A stretch of 64,000 bases of DNA, from the NCBI RefSeq assembly GCF_001632285.1, contig NZ_LWAH01000011.1:13883-77882 (forward strand), in the 5' to 3' direction. The notes below the pieces were generated by a model. That model saw nothing but the letters and a program-made list of their open reading frames with translations. It did no database searches and had not been told where the DNA came from. Position numbers and translations under genes: made by a program. This DNA comes from Moraxella catarrhalis (lineage in GTDB: Bacteria; Pseudomonadota; Gammaproteobacteria; Pseudomonadales; Moraxellaceae). Below are positions 48,574 through 60,205 of this stretch, piece after piece (within the stretch, counting starts at the first letter, position 1; the number at the start of each line of letters is the position of its first letter).

Positions 48574-50532
48574 TTAGGGTGCTAAAACCCGTAAAGGCTT
48601 ATCATAAGGCACATTATATAAGCGCAGTGCCTCTTTCATCACTTGGTGGAATACGGGTGCTGATACTTGGCCTGCATACGATTGGCGGCGTGGATCTTCA
48701 ACCAAAATTGACACCACAAAGCGTGGATCTGACGCAGGTGCCAAGCCCACAAAAATCGCACGATGCTGATCGGTATAATAACCACCTTGTGGATTGGTAC
48801 GCCGACTGGTACCTGTTTTACCCGCCACACGGTAGCCATTGATGGCAGCGGCTTGACCTGTGCCACCTGGTCCTGTCACAAGCTCCATCATACGCACAAT
48901 GGCTTCGGCATGACCTGCATGAATGACTTGGGTAGGTTCGGGCGTTTTTTGATCTTTAACAAGTTTTAATGGCTGCATCAGCCCCCGATTGCCAAGTGCT
49001 GCATAAGCTTGGGCCAACTGTGCCAATGTCACTTGCTGACCATAGCCATAACTTAGTGTTGCACGGCGTGCCAGCTCACGCTCTTTTGGAATGCTAACTC
49101 GTCCCGATGCCTCAGCAGGGAAATCCAGTGCCGTCTTGCGGCCAAAGCCAAATTTAAGCTGCATATTAGCGATGGCATCAGTCGGTAAATTTAACGCAAT
49201 TTTTGTTGAGGCAACATTACTGGATTTTTGGATCAGTTTATCTAGCGTGATGACGCCATAATTACCACTATCTCGGATCGTATATCCACCTACCGACATA
49301 CTGCCTGGGCTTGTATCAATCACAGAATTTGTGGTGTATTTGCCAGATTCAAGTGCGGCGGCCACTGTGAACGGTTTCATCACCGAACCTGGCTCAAACA
49401 CATCAAGCACGGGGCGGTTTCTTTCGTTAGCACCATCTCGTTCGGACAAATTATTAGAATTAAAAGATGGCCATGACCCCATCGCCAACACTTCGCCCGT
49501 CTTAACATCAACCACCATGCCTGAGCTTGAACGCGCCGACTGCAAACGCCCAACCTGCTCAAGCTCTTTATAAAGCACATACTGCAATCGTGAGTCAATT
49601 GTTAAGCGAATGTTTTCGCCTTCAATAAGCGGTTCAATTTGCTCAATCTCTTGAATGGGCTGCCGACCAGTACCACGCAAAATCTGTACCTTGCCATCTT
49701 TGCCCGCCAAACGCTCATTATATTTAGCCTCAATGCCTGCACGCCCAATATAGCCGCCTTGAGTCTCGTCACTTGACTGAGCCATATAACCCAAAAGCTG
49801 TGCATTGGGTTCAGCTTGTAAATAGTAGCGTTGAAAATACTGCTCACGACCAATGGCAAATAACCCCAAATCTGTGACGGATTTGGCAACTTCAGGTGAT
49901 ACACGGTTTAATAGCACCAAACGGCGTGAGCTTGCACCTTTTGGTAAAGCTTCTTTGACTTTTTGGCTATTAGAGGTGTCAAGTGTATGATCAATCCCAA
50001 CAGCCGCTTCAAGTTTTTCAAGCGGATAATTTGCCGCCGCTGCCAACCTAACCAAGTCCATTTCTTTGAGTTTTTTGAGTGCTTTTTGTTTGGCGGTTTC
50101 ACTTTTGGTGGTTTTTATTTCATTGTCCAAGCGATAATATTCTTCGGCATAGGCATAAGGATCAAAAAATACCGTATATAATGGTGCATTGGCAGCCAAA
50201 GGTGCACCTTCACGATCTGTGATGACACCTCGATACGCAGGTTCAATGCGTTTGCCCGTAATCAACTCATCACCTTTATCAATAAAAAACTGCGGATTGA
50301 CGATCTGTAGATAAAATGCGCGTGCAAAAATCGCCATAAATATACACAGCATCAACCCCCCAATGATCAAATATCGCCAAGCATCTTGCTTGCCACCAGC
50401 CAAATTAGCGCCAGATTTTTTGATGCGTTTTTTGGTTAAAATCCCAAAAGTCTTGGCAGACGCCTTTGGACGGTGTAAAGACGCTGCTGTCGTCGCTGAG
50501 CCAGTTTTTGGATTTTTTCTTTGTTTGGTCAT
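48574..50532 (-). CDS. ftsI: septal peptidoglycan transpeptidase (PBP3)
   Basis: The 652-residue class B penicillin-binding protein has a cytoplasmic basic N-terminus, one membrane helix (YLIIGGLMLCIFMAIFARAF), a pedestal domain and a transpeptidase domain. The catalytic motifs are SVMK (about residue 382), SSN (about 434) and KTGTSR (about 570). It cross-links septal wall with FtsW and is the main beta-lactam target in division. ftsL lies three bases upstream. Confidence 0.96.
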   Translation of the reverse strand: MTKQRKNPKTGSATTAASLHRPKASAKTFGILTKKRIKKSGANLAGGKQDAWRYLIIGGLMLCIFMAIFARAFYLQIVNPQFFIDKGDELITGKRIEPAYRGVITDREGAPLAANAPLYTVFFDPYAYAEEYYRLDNEIKTTKSETAKQKALKKLKEMDLVRLAAAANYPLEKLEAAVGIDHTLDTSNSQKVKEALPKGASSRRLVLLNRVSPEVAKSVTDLGLFAIGREQYFQRYYLQAEPNAQLLGYMAQSSDETQGGYIGRAGIEAKYNERLAGKDGKVQILRGTGRQPIQEIEQIEPLIEGENIRLTIDSRLQYVLYKELEQVGRLQSARSSSGMVVDVKTGEVLAMGSWPSFNSNNLSERDGANERNRPVLDVFEPGSVMKPFTVAAALESGKYTTNSVIDTSPGSMSVGGYTIRDSGNYGVITLDKLIQKSSNVASTKIALNLPTDAIANMQLKFGFGRKTALDFPAEASGRVSIPKERELARRATLSYGYGQQVTLAQLAQAYAALGNRGLMQPLKLVKDQKTPEPTQVIHAGHAEAIVRMMELVTGPGGTGQAAAINGYRVAGKTGTSRRTNPQGGYYTDQHRAIFVGLAPASDPRFVVSILVEDPRRQSYAGQVSAPVFHQVMKEALRLYNVPYDKPLRVLAP

Positions 50533-50535
50533 GCT

Positions 50536-50886
50536 TTACTCGCTATTTTGGCTTGGCTCAGAGTCAGGCTTAGCACTCGGCGTAATGACACGGCGGTTTT
50601 CATTGGTCGGAAAAAACATTCCAAGCTCACTGACGGCACGCTGAGCAACTTGCGGCGTGGCACTGAATGTTTGCTGCTCAATCATCAACCTTTGCTCTTC
50701 AATTTTTAGCTCATTTAATTCACGACTGCGTTTTTGTAATTCAATATAGGCTTCGTGTCGCTCTTGGGTTTGGGTGACGATGCCCAAAGCGGTTGCAAAA
50801 ATCATCACAACCAAAACCGCCAACACCAAACGCAAAACCCAAGTCATGCTTGAGTTGAGTGTTGTCATCAAAGGAGTGTTGCTCAT
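50536..50886 (-). CDS. ftsL: cell division protein FtsL
   Basis: The 116-residue bitopic protein has a short cytoplasmic part, one helix (VLRLVLAVLVVMIFATALGIV) and a periplasmic coiled coil (RHEAYIELQKRSRELNELKI). The conserved tail is AVSELGMFFP. It links FtsQB to FtsWI. ATG at 50886 was chosen over a GTG four codons upstream because AGGTGG lies upstream. Confidence 0.92.
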   Translation of the reverse strand: MSNTPLMTTLNSSMTWVLRLVLAVLVVMIFATALGIVTQTQERHEAYIELQKRSRELNELKIEEQRLMIEQQTFSATPQVAQRAVSELGMFFPTNENRRVITPSAKPDSEPSQNSE

Positions 50887-50915
50887 GAAAATCGCCACCT
50901 ATCAAATAAAATATA

Positions 50916-51908
50916 TCAATCTTCGTCTTGTGCCACCAAAGCGACATCACTACGCACAGCACCACGCAGCCACGCACTGCGAGCTCTGGGATTGGCTTTA
51001 ACTTCCTGATCACAAGGCCCAATACGCTTTGGTTTACCAAAATATTTTGGACGCTTAGGGATGATCGGCAGGCGTGCATCTTCTTCATACTGTCCACGAC
51101 TGTGACGCTGCAAAAACTGCTTAATCAAACGATCTTCAAGCGAATGAAAACTAATCACCGCAAGCATACCACCTGCTTTTAGCACCCCGATACTTTGTGC
51201 CAAAAATGCCTCCACATCTCCAAGCTCATTATTAATAAAAATACGCATTGCTTGAAAGCTTTGAGTGGCAGGATGTTTGCCTTTTTGCCATGCAGGATGG
51301 GCTTGCTTGATGACTTCGGCTAATTGTCGTGTGGAAGTGTAATTTTGCATGGACTTAATCGCTCGGGCAATCTTGCGAGAATGGCGTTCTTCGCCATATT
51401 CATACAACACATCAGCCAGCTCATCCGCCGATACACGCTGTAACCACTCAGAGACAGGCTCACCTCGTGTGGTATCCATACGCATATCAACTACGCCATC
51501 ACGCATGAAACTAAAGCCACGAGTTCCATCGTCTAACTGGGGGCTTGAGACACCCAAATCCGCCATCAAACCATCAATTTTATCAATACCCAATGCCTGT
51601 AAATTTTTTGTTAAGTGAGCAAAGCTGTCATGCACAACCTTAATGCGTGTATCTTGTGCTGCCAGACTTTTGGCGACAGCGATGGCTTCTGGGTCTTTAT
51701 CAAAGACCGCCAAAGTTGCCTCAGGTGCCAAATATTCAAGCAAAAGCTGGCTATGTCCACCACGCCCAAAAGTGGCATCCACATACACACCTGAAACTTT
51801 TGAAGTGACATCGTTTAATTGTTTGACACCAAGCACCATCGCAACTGTTTCTGGTAACAAAACCGTCGTATGACTAAATTCATCAGAGGTGGAAATGGTG
51901 TTTGACAT
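50916..51908 (-). CDS. rsmH: 16S rRNA (cytosine1402-N4)-methyltransferase
   Basis: The 330-residue SAM enzyme has HTTVLLPETVAMVLG, DATFGRGGHSQLLLE, DLGVSSPQLDDGTRGFSF and ISFHSLEDRLIKQF. It methylates the ribosomal P site. ATG at 51908 has GTGAG upstream; the GTG three codons earlier is less likely. mraZ, the usual gene upstream, is absent here, so the cluster starts with rsmH. Confidence 0.96.
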   Translation of the reverse strand: MSNTISTSDEFSHTTVLLPETVAMVLGVKQLNDVTSKVSGVYVDATFGRGGHSQLLLEYLAPEATLAVFDKDPEAIAVAKSLAAQDTRIKVVHDSFAHLTKNLQALGIDKIDGLMADLGVSSPQLDDGTRGFSFMRDGVVDMRMDTTRGEPVSEWLQRVSADELADVLYEYGEERHSRKIARAIKSMQNYTSTRQLAEVIKQAHPAWQKGKHPATQSFQAMRIFINNELGDVEAFLAQSIGVLKAGGMLAVISFHSLEDRLIKQFLQRHSRGQYEEDARLPIIPKRPKYFGKPKRIGPCDQEVKANPRARSAWLRGAVRSDVALVAQDED

Positions 51909-52024
51909 GGTGCTCACTGTGGTTATTTAGCAAAAATGATGAATGCTATGCCAGTTGCTTAGATATCTATTCGCCGAATAAAATATCATCAGATGGGAAC
52001 ATAACCTTACTATTTTATCAATAA

Positions 52025-53692
<1,668 letters not shown>

Positions 53693-53803
53693 ATACCAAA
53701 GCCTTATGCCATGACGGTTAGTTAATCCACTTTATGCCATAGTACTCAAGGTCTGTATTTTGCCTGTATTTTTGAAAAAATGCTTAAAAAATGCAAAAAA
53801 TGC

Positions 53804-53831
53804 TTGACGGCTCAAATTTATTCTGTATAAT
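53804..53831 (+). promoter_or_regulatory. promoter of the tRNA-Ala/tRNA-Glu unit
   Basis: TTGACG (53804-53809) and TATAAT (53826-53831) are 16 bases apart, 21 bases before the tRNA. A-tracts upstream resemble an UP element. Confidence 0.88.
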
Positions 53832-53852
53832 ACGCTGTCATTAGCTTAGTAT

Positions 53853-53928
53853 GGGGCTATAGCTCAGTTGGTAGAGCACTTGCATGGCATGCAAGGGGTC
53901 AGCGGTTCGACTCCGCTTAGCTCCACCA
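53853..53928 (+). tRNA. tRNA-Ala (anticodon GGC)
   Basis: The 76-base cloverleaf has GGGGCTA/TAGCTCC acceptor with the G3-T70 wobble that identifies alanine tRNA, anticodon loop ATGGCAT (GGC) and an encoded CCA. Confidence 0.97.
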
Positions 53929-54049
53929 TAACTAATCTCGTACAAAAATGTAAGCACCTAGGCAATTTCTTACATTTTTGGCAGTTACTCATTTTTTTAA
54001 TTTAAAAATAGTGACTGCTTTATTTAAAAGTCTAAGTACTTTTACTTGC

Positions 54050-54125
54050 GTCCCATTCGTCTAGAGGCCTAGGACACCGCCCTTTCACGGCGGTAACAGG
54101 GGTTCGAATCCCCTATGGGATGCCA
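54050..54125 (+). tRNA. tRNA-Glu (anticodon TTC)
   Basis: The 76-base cloverleaf has GTCCCAT/ATGGGAT acceptor, anticodon arm CGCCCTTTCACGGCG (TTC), T arm GGGTTCGAATCCCC and encoded CCA. It is probably co-transcribed with tRNA-Ala and lies close to gltX, whose product charges it. Confidence 0.97.
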
Positions 54126-54150
54126 ATATTTTTCTTACAAAGAAGCAAAT

Positions 54151-54180
54151 AGCCAGTCTGATCACATGACTGGCTTTTTT
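54151..54180 (+). terminator. terminator of the tRNA-Ala/Glu unit
   Basis: AGCCAGTC and GACTGGCT form an 8-bp stem with T6 following. Confidence 0.93.
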
Positions 54181-54233
54181 GTTGATTTATTTTTGCTTTA
54201 AAGTTTTGGTTAAAGCACAGTTTAAATTAAATT

Positions 54234-54908
54234 ATGGCAAATTTTCATACACATCTCACCGCTGGTGTTATTGGCAGTACCATCATCGCCGCTTTTGGTT
54301 TTTATTTTGAATTATATGGCTTAACGACAGCGGTGCTTTGTTTGGCTGTTGGGACATTAGGCAGCCTGTTGCCTGATATTGATCTTGACCACTCAAAGCC
54401 TGCTTCTCAAGGCTTTTTAATCGCCTCATTGGTCGTCTCGACACTAATCACCATTTTATACGCCAACCGCTATCATGCTGACAGGCTTTTGATTGACTCT
54501 TTGATTTTGTGGATGGGTGCGTTTTTATTACTCAGGCTTGGCTTATTTGGCACTTTTAGTCGCCTAACAGTCCATCGTGGTATGGTGCATTCTGTGCCTT
54601 ATATGGCAATGTTTGGGCTACTATTGGTATGTGGGGCGTTTTATGGACTAAAATTGACGGCATTTGTCAGCTGGCTATTTGGTGCTGCCTTATTCATGGG
54701 TGCGCTGATTCATTTGATCTTGGATGAAATTTATGGCGTCAATATTTATGGCTTAAGGCTCAAAAAATCAGCTGGTACTGCCTTTAAATTTTTTGAGATA
54801 AAAAAACCGTTTGGTTATATTTTTTTATATGTCATTATTTTGGTTTTAATTTATGTTGCACCATCATCAGCCGATTTTATCCGAGCATTGGGTCGTTTTG
54901 GCACATAA
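54234..54908 (+). CDS. YdjM-like (DUF457) inner-membrane metal-dependent hydrolase family protein
   Basis: The 224-residue membrane protein has NFHTHLTAGVIGS at the start, LLPDIDLDHSKPASQG after the second helix and TVHRGMVHSVPYM in the middle. The His and Asp pairs are the family's presumed metal ligands (YdjM/YfhO-type, DUF457). Five or six helices are visible and the C-terminus is hydrophobic. In E. coli the relative YdjM is SOS-induced; I see no clear LexA box here. The reaction is unknown. Confidence 0.82.
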   Translation: MANFHTHLTAGVIGSTIIAAFGFYFELYGLTTAVLCLAVGTLGSLLPDIDLDHSKPASQGFLIASLVVSTLITILYANRYHADRLLIDSLILWMGAFLLLRLGLFGTFSRLTVHRGMVHSVPYMAMFGLLLVCGAFYGLKLTAFVSWLFGAALFMGALIHLILDEIYGVNIYGLRLKKSAGTAFKFFEIKKPFGYIFLYVIILVLIYVAPSSADFIRALGRFGT

Positions 54909-54997
54909 AATGGCAAGCAGTACCTTGATGAGCAGCTGGTTAAGCTGTCATTTCGCACTTTAGCCTAATAAGACGGATTAATCAATGATGATAAAAC

Positions 54998-55894
54998 CTA
55001 TGTGGTTTTTGCCTGCTTTTGCCGACCTGCACGAAAAACAAACGCATCTTGATAAAAGCTTGGATCGGCATTATCCCAAAAATGTGGTACACCTAAAATT
55101 GGCAATGGATGCAAATGCTTTGGTGTCACACCCTCCACCAAAAAATCATTTAATTGATTGCATAATATCTCGTCGATACGCTTTAATTGCTCAGGCTGCG
55201 ATAGCTCAAAAAACGCTTTGGGTACATGCACGATAAGCGTGTGGGCACATAAGGATTTATAAGGTGAAATCAGTTGCTCAAGCAGCGCATGCCCAAAGAC
55301 AAATACTTTGGCGTGCGTATCTGGCTGTAACAGATGGTACCAATATTGGCGTGTATTCACCAAACAATTTTGCCAATCAAATGCCACCAAGGCATCACCA
55401 ATCTGAGTGCCAATGGTGTCTTCGCTGACCACAAAAATTGCCCCATTTTCATCAAAAACTGTAATGGTATCACGCACACGATTTCGACCATTGCTTGTGT
55501 TTTGATGAGCAAAATGCGCAATATGCTTGGCATTTAGCATGGATTTGGTTTTTGGAAATACTGACCAAACGCACGCCCCAAACCAATCATGCAGATTGTC
55601 ACGCGTGGGAATTTTGGCGGTTTGATGAATGTACATTTCGTATGCTGTGCCATGTGGCAAATCATCTTGAGCGGTGAATTGAAGCGGTGTATTTGCCACC
55701 TGTAGACAGGGATAAATATTAGATAATTGAAAATAATCATTTATCCATACTGACAAATGCCCCCCTTGATAGGTTTCACCAAAGGCTCGATGAATATCAG
55801 CATAGGGCATCAGATGAGGCATGGCTTGGTTGATTTGCTGAAAACTTGGCCAAAAGTCCAGCTCAGCTTGAGCGATGCCTTTGATATCTTTCAT
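54998..55894 (-). CDS. DUF3025 domain protein
   Basis: The 298-residue soluble protein has an aromatic-rich N-terminus (ELDFWPSFQQINQAMPH), then AYEMYIHQTAKIPTRDNLHDWFGACVWSVFPKTK. It ends LHPLPILGVPHFWDNADPSFYQDAFVFR, the signature of DUF3025. Function unknown. It overlaps the stop of the glutamine amidotransferase gene (ATGA), forming a run with that gene and the homoserine kinase gene. Confidence 0.82.
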   Translation of the reverse strand: MKDIKGIAQAELDFWPSFQQINQAMPHLMPYADIHRAFGETYQGGHLSVWINDYFQLSNIYPCLQVANTPLQFTAQDDLPHGTAYEMYIHQTAKIPTRDNLHDWFGACVWSVFPKTKSMLNAKHIAHFAHQNTSNGRNRVRDTITVFDENGAIFVVSEDTIGTQIGDALVAFDWQNCLVNTRQYWYHLLQPDTHAKVFVFGHALLEQLISPYKSLCAHTLIVHVPKAFFELSQPEQLKRIDEILCNQLNDFLVEGVTPKHLHPLPILGVPHFWDNADPSFYQDAFVFRAGRQKQAKTT

Positions 55895-56775
55895 ACGCTA
55901 GCTCCCACACTGCATGCCAGCTTTATGCCTTCTTCAATGCTTAGATAAGTTTTTTTGCTTGGGGTGTCTTTGAACACCATCTCACCATCGTGAAAAACGA
56001 TACATTCATCCACCGCTAATTGCTGCCATTGCTCATTGTCAGTCAACGGAATGGTTACCAAAATCGTGACCTTATCTTTATCAGTAGTTACATCACTAAA
56101 ATTCACCGTCATCTCGCCATCAGACAGCGTCGCCTCACCAAAGGGTGCTTTGCGTGTCAAATAAAATAACAAACTGCCTGCATACGCCAATTGCCAATTG
56201 CCATTTGAAATTAAGCAATTAAACAGCCCATTTGCCGCCAAATATCGGCACTGTGCCGTCAAAAAAGCAAACAACATCTCATCAGTTGGGCGTGTTTTAA
56301 AGGTTGCTTTTAGGCGGTTTAAGAGATAACAAAACGCAAGCTCACTGTCTGTGGTGCCAACAGGTGCATAATGTTCTGCATTACCATTAGTCATCAGCCT
56401 TTGGGTGCGACGAATAAAGCCATCGCTCATCTGCCCATTATGGGCAAATGCCCATTGTTCTCCCCAAACTTCTCGCACAAAAGGATGAATATTGGCCAGT
56501 CCATGACCCCCTGTGGTTGCCTTGCGAATATGGGCAATCACATTCATCGCTTCAATGGGATAATGATTCACCAAATCAGCCACAGGCGATAAATGGCTGG
56601 GTTTATCATCATGAAACTGACGAAGCCCAATATCACCCAATGCTGTCCGCTCAAAAAAGACAATGCCAAAGCCATCTTCATGATAGTCGGTAAGTCCGCC
56701 ACGCTTTCTAAACCCTGTAAAGCTAAATCCAATGTCAGTGGGTGTATTGGCATTCATTCCAAGCAGTTGACACAT
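55891..56775 (-). CDS. class II glutamine amidotransferase (YafJ-like)
   Basis: The 294-residue protein begins MCQLLGMNANTP, so Cys2 becomes the N-terminal nucleophile after Met removal. KRGGLTDYHEDGFGIVFFE, HIRKATTGGHGLANIHPF and WAFAHNGQM are the other N-terminal-nucleophile motifs. YafJ-type proteins release ammonia from glutamine for an unknown acceptor. The ATG at 56775 is fixed by Cys2; an upstream TTG frame is wrong. It starts two bases after the homoserine kinase gene ends. Confidence 0.88.
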   Translation of the reverse strand: MCQLLGMNANTPTDIGFSFTGFRKRGGLTDYHEDGFGIVFFERTALGDIGLRQFHDDKPSHLSPVADLVNHYPIEAMNVIAHIRKATTGGHGLANIHPFVREVWGEQWAFAHNGQMSDGFIRRTQRLMTNGNAEHYAPVGTTDSELAFCYLLNRLKATFKTRPTDEMLFAFLTAQCRYLAANGLFNCLISNGNWQLAYAGSLLFYLTRKAPFGEATLSDGEMTVNFSDVTTDKDKVTILVTIPLTDNEQWQQLAVDECIVFHDGEMVFKDTPSKKTYLSIEEGIKLACSVGASV

Positions 56776-56777
56776 GA

Positions 56778-57779
56778 TTATTTCACCTTTGCCCAATGAT
56801 AACTTGCCAAGCGTTTCATCAAGTCGGGATTTTTGACCATGATGTTATCGCCTGTGCGTCCTTGTTCACGGTTATGGTGAATGACATTTAGTCGCAAAAG
56901 CCAAAAAATGGTGGCACTATAGGCAAGCATCACAGGCAAGGCGGTTTTTTCGTTGTCCGTTAAGGGGCGGACACTCGCATAGCCGTCTATAAAAGTAGTC
57001 ATTTTGTTCGTGTTAAAATTCACGCTCTCGCCGTCATTGGCATTGCCCCATGTGGTACAAAAATCGTTGATGGTGATGGCAATGTCCACCAGATAATGCT
57101 CAACAGATACCTCGGTAAAATCAAGCAGTCCTGTCAGCTTTGGTGTATCGCCCGTAAAATCCCACAGCGTATTATCTGCAAACATGTCCAAATGGCACAA
57201 GCCTTTGGGCAAGTCATCAGGTAAATTGGCATAGGCTGTCCAGATATCGTTCATGAGACGAGCCTCATCGGTAGGCATATAGGCGGTTTCACGCTCTTTG
57301 ACCCTTGTCCAGTCATACAGTGGTACGCCATAATCTTCACTTGGCTGCAAGGTTGTTAAAGCGTCATGCAAAGTCGCCAAAGCTTTACCCATTTCATGGC
57401 ACATGGCAACATCTGTCAGCACAGGATGACTGCCTGATAACTTTGGGACGATTAAGATGGCTTTATTTTCATAACGCATCACACAGTCCTCACCAATATG
57501 ATTGCCCTTGGCGGTCATCTTGATAAGCGGTGCAGCAATCGGTAGCCTGTCTTTGAGTGTGTGCATGATGGTTGCCATTTTAATGATATCATCAGGTACA
57601 CGCTCTTCATATAAAGTAAAAACATGGCTAAACTCACCATCTTCATCACTGTCAGTTTGGATGAACCAGTTAGAATTTTTGATGCCTTGGGTGATGGGGG
57701 CGGCTTTTTTAAATGCTACCCCAAACAACCCACAAAAGGCAAAAAATTCATCATCAGATAAGTGAGTATAAACAGACAT
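56778..57779 (-). CDS. thrB: homoserine kinase (APH-fold ThrB)
   Basis: The 333-residue kinase starts MSVYTHLSDDEFFAFCGLFG and has ITQGIKNSNWFIQT, the catalytic loop KGLCHLDMFADNTLWDF (H-x-D and Asn) and GLLDFTEVSVEHYLVDIAI. This aminoglycoside-phosphotransferase-fold form is the homoserine kinase of pseudomonads and relatives, in threonine synthesis. A Met five codons upstream also exists; homologues begin at MSVYT. No threonine genes are adjacent. Confidence 0.88.
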   Translation of the reverse strand: MSVYTHLSDDEFFAFCGLFGVAFKKAAPITQGIKNSNWFIQTDSDEDGEFSHVFTLYEERVPDDIIKMATIMHTLKDRLPIAAPLIKMTAKGNHIGEDCVMRYENKAILIVPKLSGSHPVLTDVAMCHEMGKALATLHDALTTLQPSEDYGVPLYDWTRVKERETAYMPTDEARLMNDIWTAYANLPDDLPKGLCHLDMFADNTLWDFTGDTPKLTGLLDFTEVSVEHYLVDIAITINDFCTTWGNANDGESVNFNTNKMTTFIDGYASVRPLTDNEKTALPVMLAYSATIFWLLRLNVIHHNREQGRTGDNIMVKNPDLMKRLASYHWAKVK

Positions 57780-58084
57780 GGGCAACCCCAACATAAAATA
57801 AAACTATATTGTAATAGATTTTAAGGCAATTGCGATAAAATTTTTCATATTTTACCAAAGCATGCCTGCCCTTGGTCACATTTTTTATAAAATATGATCG
57901 GATGAAACACTGCCAACCCATCTTGAATGATGCATAATATTCAATTGATGTGCAAAACGATGGTAGAACTTGCTATAATGCTTGGCATAAACTGTACTTT
58001 TTATGCTTTTATCGGTTAAGCTTATGGCTTTACTGAAGCATTTGACCGTTTTTACCTTTGTTTATTGATTGTTTAAGGAAAATC
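57780..58084. other. divergent promoter region between thrB and hisF
   Basis: About 305 bases. An extended -10 (TGCTATAAT, TATAAT at 57974-57979) probably serves hisF. CATATTTTA (57846-57854) and TAAAATATG (57888-57896) form a 9-bp inverted repeat 33 bases apart, of unknown meaning. No open frame is convincing. Confidence 0.5.
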
Positions 58085-58858
58085 ATGTTAGCCAAACGCC
58101 TAATTCCTTGCTTGGATATCGAAAATGGCCGTGTTGTTAAAGGTGTCAATTTTATCGACATTAAAGACGCAGGCGACCCTGTTGAGGTTGCCAAACGCTA
58201 CAATGACCAAGGTGCTGATGAAATTACCTTTTTGGATATTACCGCAAGCTCAGATGGGCGAGATACTACCTATGAGATGGTTGAGAAAATTGCTCGTACC
58301 ATTTTTATTCCGCTGACGGTCGGTGGCGGTGTACGCAAGCTTGAAGACATTCGCAATTTATTAAATGCAGGTGCGGATAAAGTTGGCATCAATTCTGCTG
58401 CCATCACCAATCCTGATTTCGTCAATGATGCTGCCAGCCGTTTTGGTAATCAGTGCATCGTTGTATCAATTGATGCCAAACGAGTAGGCGACATCGATGG
58501 ACAGCCCCGTTGGGAGATTTTTACCCATGGCGGACGCAAGGCCACAGGCATTGATGCGGTGCAATGGGCGGTAGAGATGGCCAAGCGGGGTGCAGGTGAG
58601 CTTTTGGTAACCAGTATGGACGGTGATGGCACACGCCAAGGCTACGATTTATTATTAACACGCACCATCAGTGATTTGGTGAATATCCCTGTCATCGCCT
58701 CAGGTGGTGTGGGCAATTTACAGCATCTGGCAGATGGTATCTTAACAGGTAAGGCTGATGCGGTATTGGCTGCCAGCATTTTTCACTTTGGTGATTATAC
58801 CATTAAACAAGCCAAAGAATTTATGGCAAACCAAGGCATTACCATTCGCCCAATTTAG
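58085..58858 (+). CDS. hisF: imidazole glycerol phosphate synthase subunit HisF
   Basis: The 257-residue TIM barrel starts [20 protein letters not shown] with the catalytic Asp and has VSIDAKR with the second Asp, [15 protein letters not shown] and AASIFHFG. It cyclises the intermediate with ammonia from HisH. AAGGA precedes the ATG at 58085. It stands alone, away from hisG-hisD-hisC, so histidine genes are scattered here. Confidence 0.97.
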   Translation: MLAKRLIPCLDIENGRVVKGVNFIDIKDAGDPVEVAKRYNDQGADEITFLDITASSDGRDTTYEMVEKIARTIFIPLTVGGGVRKLEDIRNLLNAGADKVGINSAAITNPDFVNDAASRFGNQCIVVSIDAKRVGDIDGQPRWEIFTHGGRKATGIDAVQWAVEMAKRGAGELLVTSMDGDGTRQGYDLLLTRTISDLVNIPVIASGGVGNLQHLADGILTGKADAVLAASIFHFGDYTIKQAKEFMANQGITIRPI

Positions 58859-59021
58859 CCCATTGGTCTACAGTCATTTACCTAAGCTTTTATTGATTAA
58901 TGTTAATTTTATCGCATCATACCAATCAAACAAACTATCTTAAACAAATTATGGGTAACTGTCGGTAAATTATGATAAAATGGTTAGGATAATTAAAAGA
59001 CACATCTTTTGAGAGTAGATT

Positions 59022-59516
59022 ATGACAACTTATACCGAACAAAAAAATGCCGTAACCCATATTGATGGTGCGTTACATGAAAATGCCAATTTGCGTATTG
59101 GGATTGCCGTTGGTCGCTTTAATGGCTTTTTGGTTGAAAGTTTGGTAGAGGGGGCTTTGGATGCTCTGCTGCGTCATGGCGTGCTGGGTGAGAACATCAC
59201 GGTTGTGCGTGTACCGGGGGCATTTGAGTTGCCCTTGACCACCAAACGCATGGCGGTCACGGGCAATTATGACGCCATTGTCGTGCTTGGGGCGATTATC
59301 CGTGGGGCGACACCGCATTTTGATATCGTGGCAAGTGAGTCCGCCAAAGGTTTAAGCCATGTGGCTTTGCATCATGACATTCCTGTCATTAATGGCATTT
59401 TGACCACCGAAAACATTGAACAAACCATTGAACGAGCTGGCACAAAAGCAGGCAATAAGGGTTATGAGGCCGCCATGACTGCCATTGAAATGGTCAGTGT
59501 CTTAAAGGCACTTTAA
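59022..59516 (+). CDS. ribH: 6,7-dimethyl-8-ribityllumazine synthase
   Basis: The 164-residue enzyme has [20 protein letters not shown], the [15 protein letters not shown] core, [19 protein letters not shown] and [14 protein letters not shown]. It builds the lumazine precursor of riboflavin. GAGAG precedes the ATG. It opens ribH-nusB-thiL-pgpA; no FMN riboswitch is recognisable in the 163-base leader. Confidence 0.96.
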   Translation: MTTYTEQKNAVTHIDGALHENANLRIGIAVGRFNGFLVESLVEGALDALLRHGVLGENITVVRVPGAFELPLTTKRMAVTGNYDAIVVLGAIIRGATPHFDIVASESAKGLSHVALHHDIPVINGILTTENIEQTIERAGTKAGNKGYEAAMTAIEMVSVLKAL

Positions 59517-59621
59517 CCCAAAGTATTTACCCAGATTTCATCATAAAAATAGCATCGCTGTCTGGTTTTTGATTTCCCCATTAAAAGATGATTTTAATGC
59601 AGTATTATTTTAAGGCCGAAT

Positions 59622-60149
59622 ATGACCACCCCCAACCCCCAAAATGACCAATTTGACATCAACGAAACTGGCTATAAAACCAGCCATACCGCCGTACGCA
59701 AGGCTCGCCGTTTTGCTGTGCAGGGTCTGTATGAATGGCTGATGACTGATTACCGCTTTGCCAAACAAAGACGAGATTTGTTAGGGGGTAATGAGCCACA
59801 TACCATCGCCGCCCGAACTCGTGCCGATAATGCCATGCACACCGTACATTTGGGCTATTATCATGAACTGATGCGTAATATCCCTGCCCAAATTGATGAA
59901 TTAGAATCCCTGATTGTCAGCCAACTTGACAGAGAGTTATCCAAACTTGACATTATCGAACACGCCATTTTACTCATTGGCACTTATGAGCTTAAACATA
60001 GCCTGCATATCCCCTACAAAGTGGTGTTAGATGAAGCAATGAAGCTCAATGTCCATTTTGGGGCAACCGATGCTCATAAGCTTATCAATGCCGTCATGGA
60101 TAAGATTGCCAAAAATGTGCGTCAGCCAGAGGTGCAAGCTGATAAATAA
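59622..60149 (+). CDS. nusB: transcription antitermination protein NusB
   Basis: The 175-residue helical protein has [20 protein letters not shown] near the start and [23 protein letters not shown]. It ends with [33 protein letters not shown], the NusB signature. With NusE it promotes rRNA antitermination. The N-terminus is about 25 residues longer than in E. coli. AAGG precedes the ATG. Confidence 0.96.
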   Translation: MTTPNPQNDQFDINETGYKTSHTAVRKARRFAVQGLYEWLMTDYRFAKQRRDLLGGNEPHTIAARTRADNAMHTVHLGYYHELMRNIPAQIDELESLIVSQLDRELSKLDIIEHAILLIGTYELKHSLHIPYKVVLDEAMKLNVHFGATDAHKLINAVMDKIAKNVRQPEVQADK

Positions 60150-60205
60150 AAACACGGATTGCTCTTTTTATCCGCTAAGTTTTGTCCATCAACCCATCAC
60201 CCACC

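Noticed and set aside
58859..59021. FMN riboswitch before ribH
   Set aside because: The gap is short and shows none of the conserved RFN sequence blocks.
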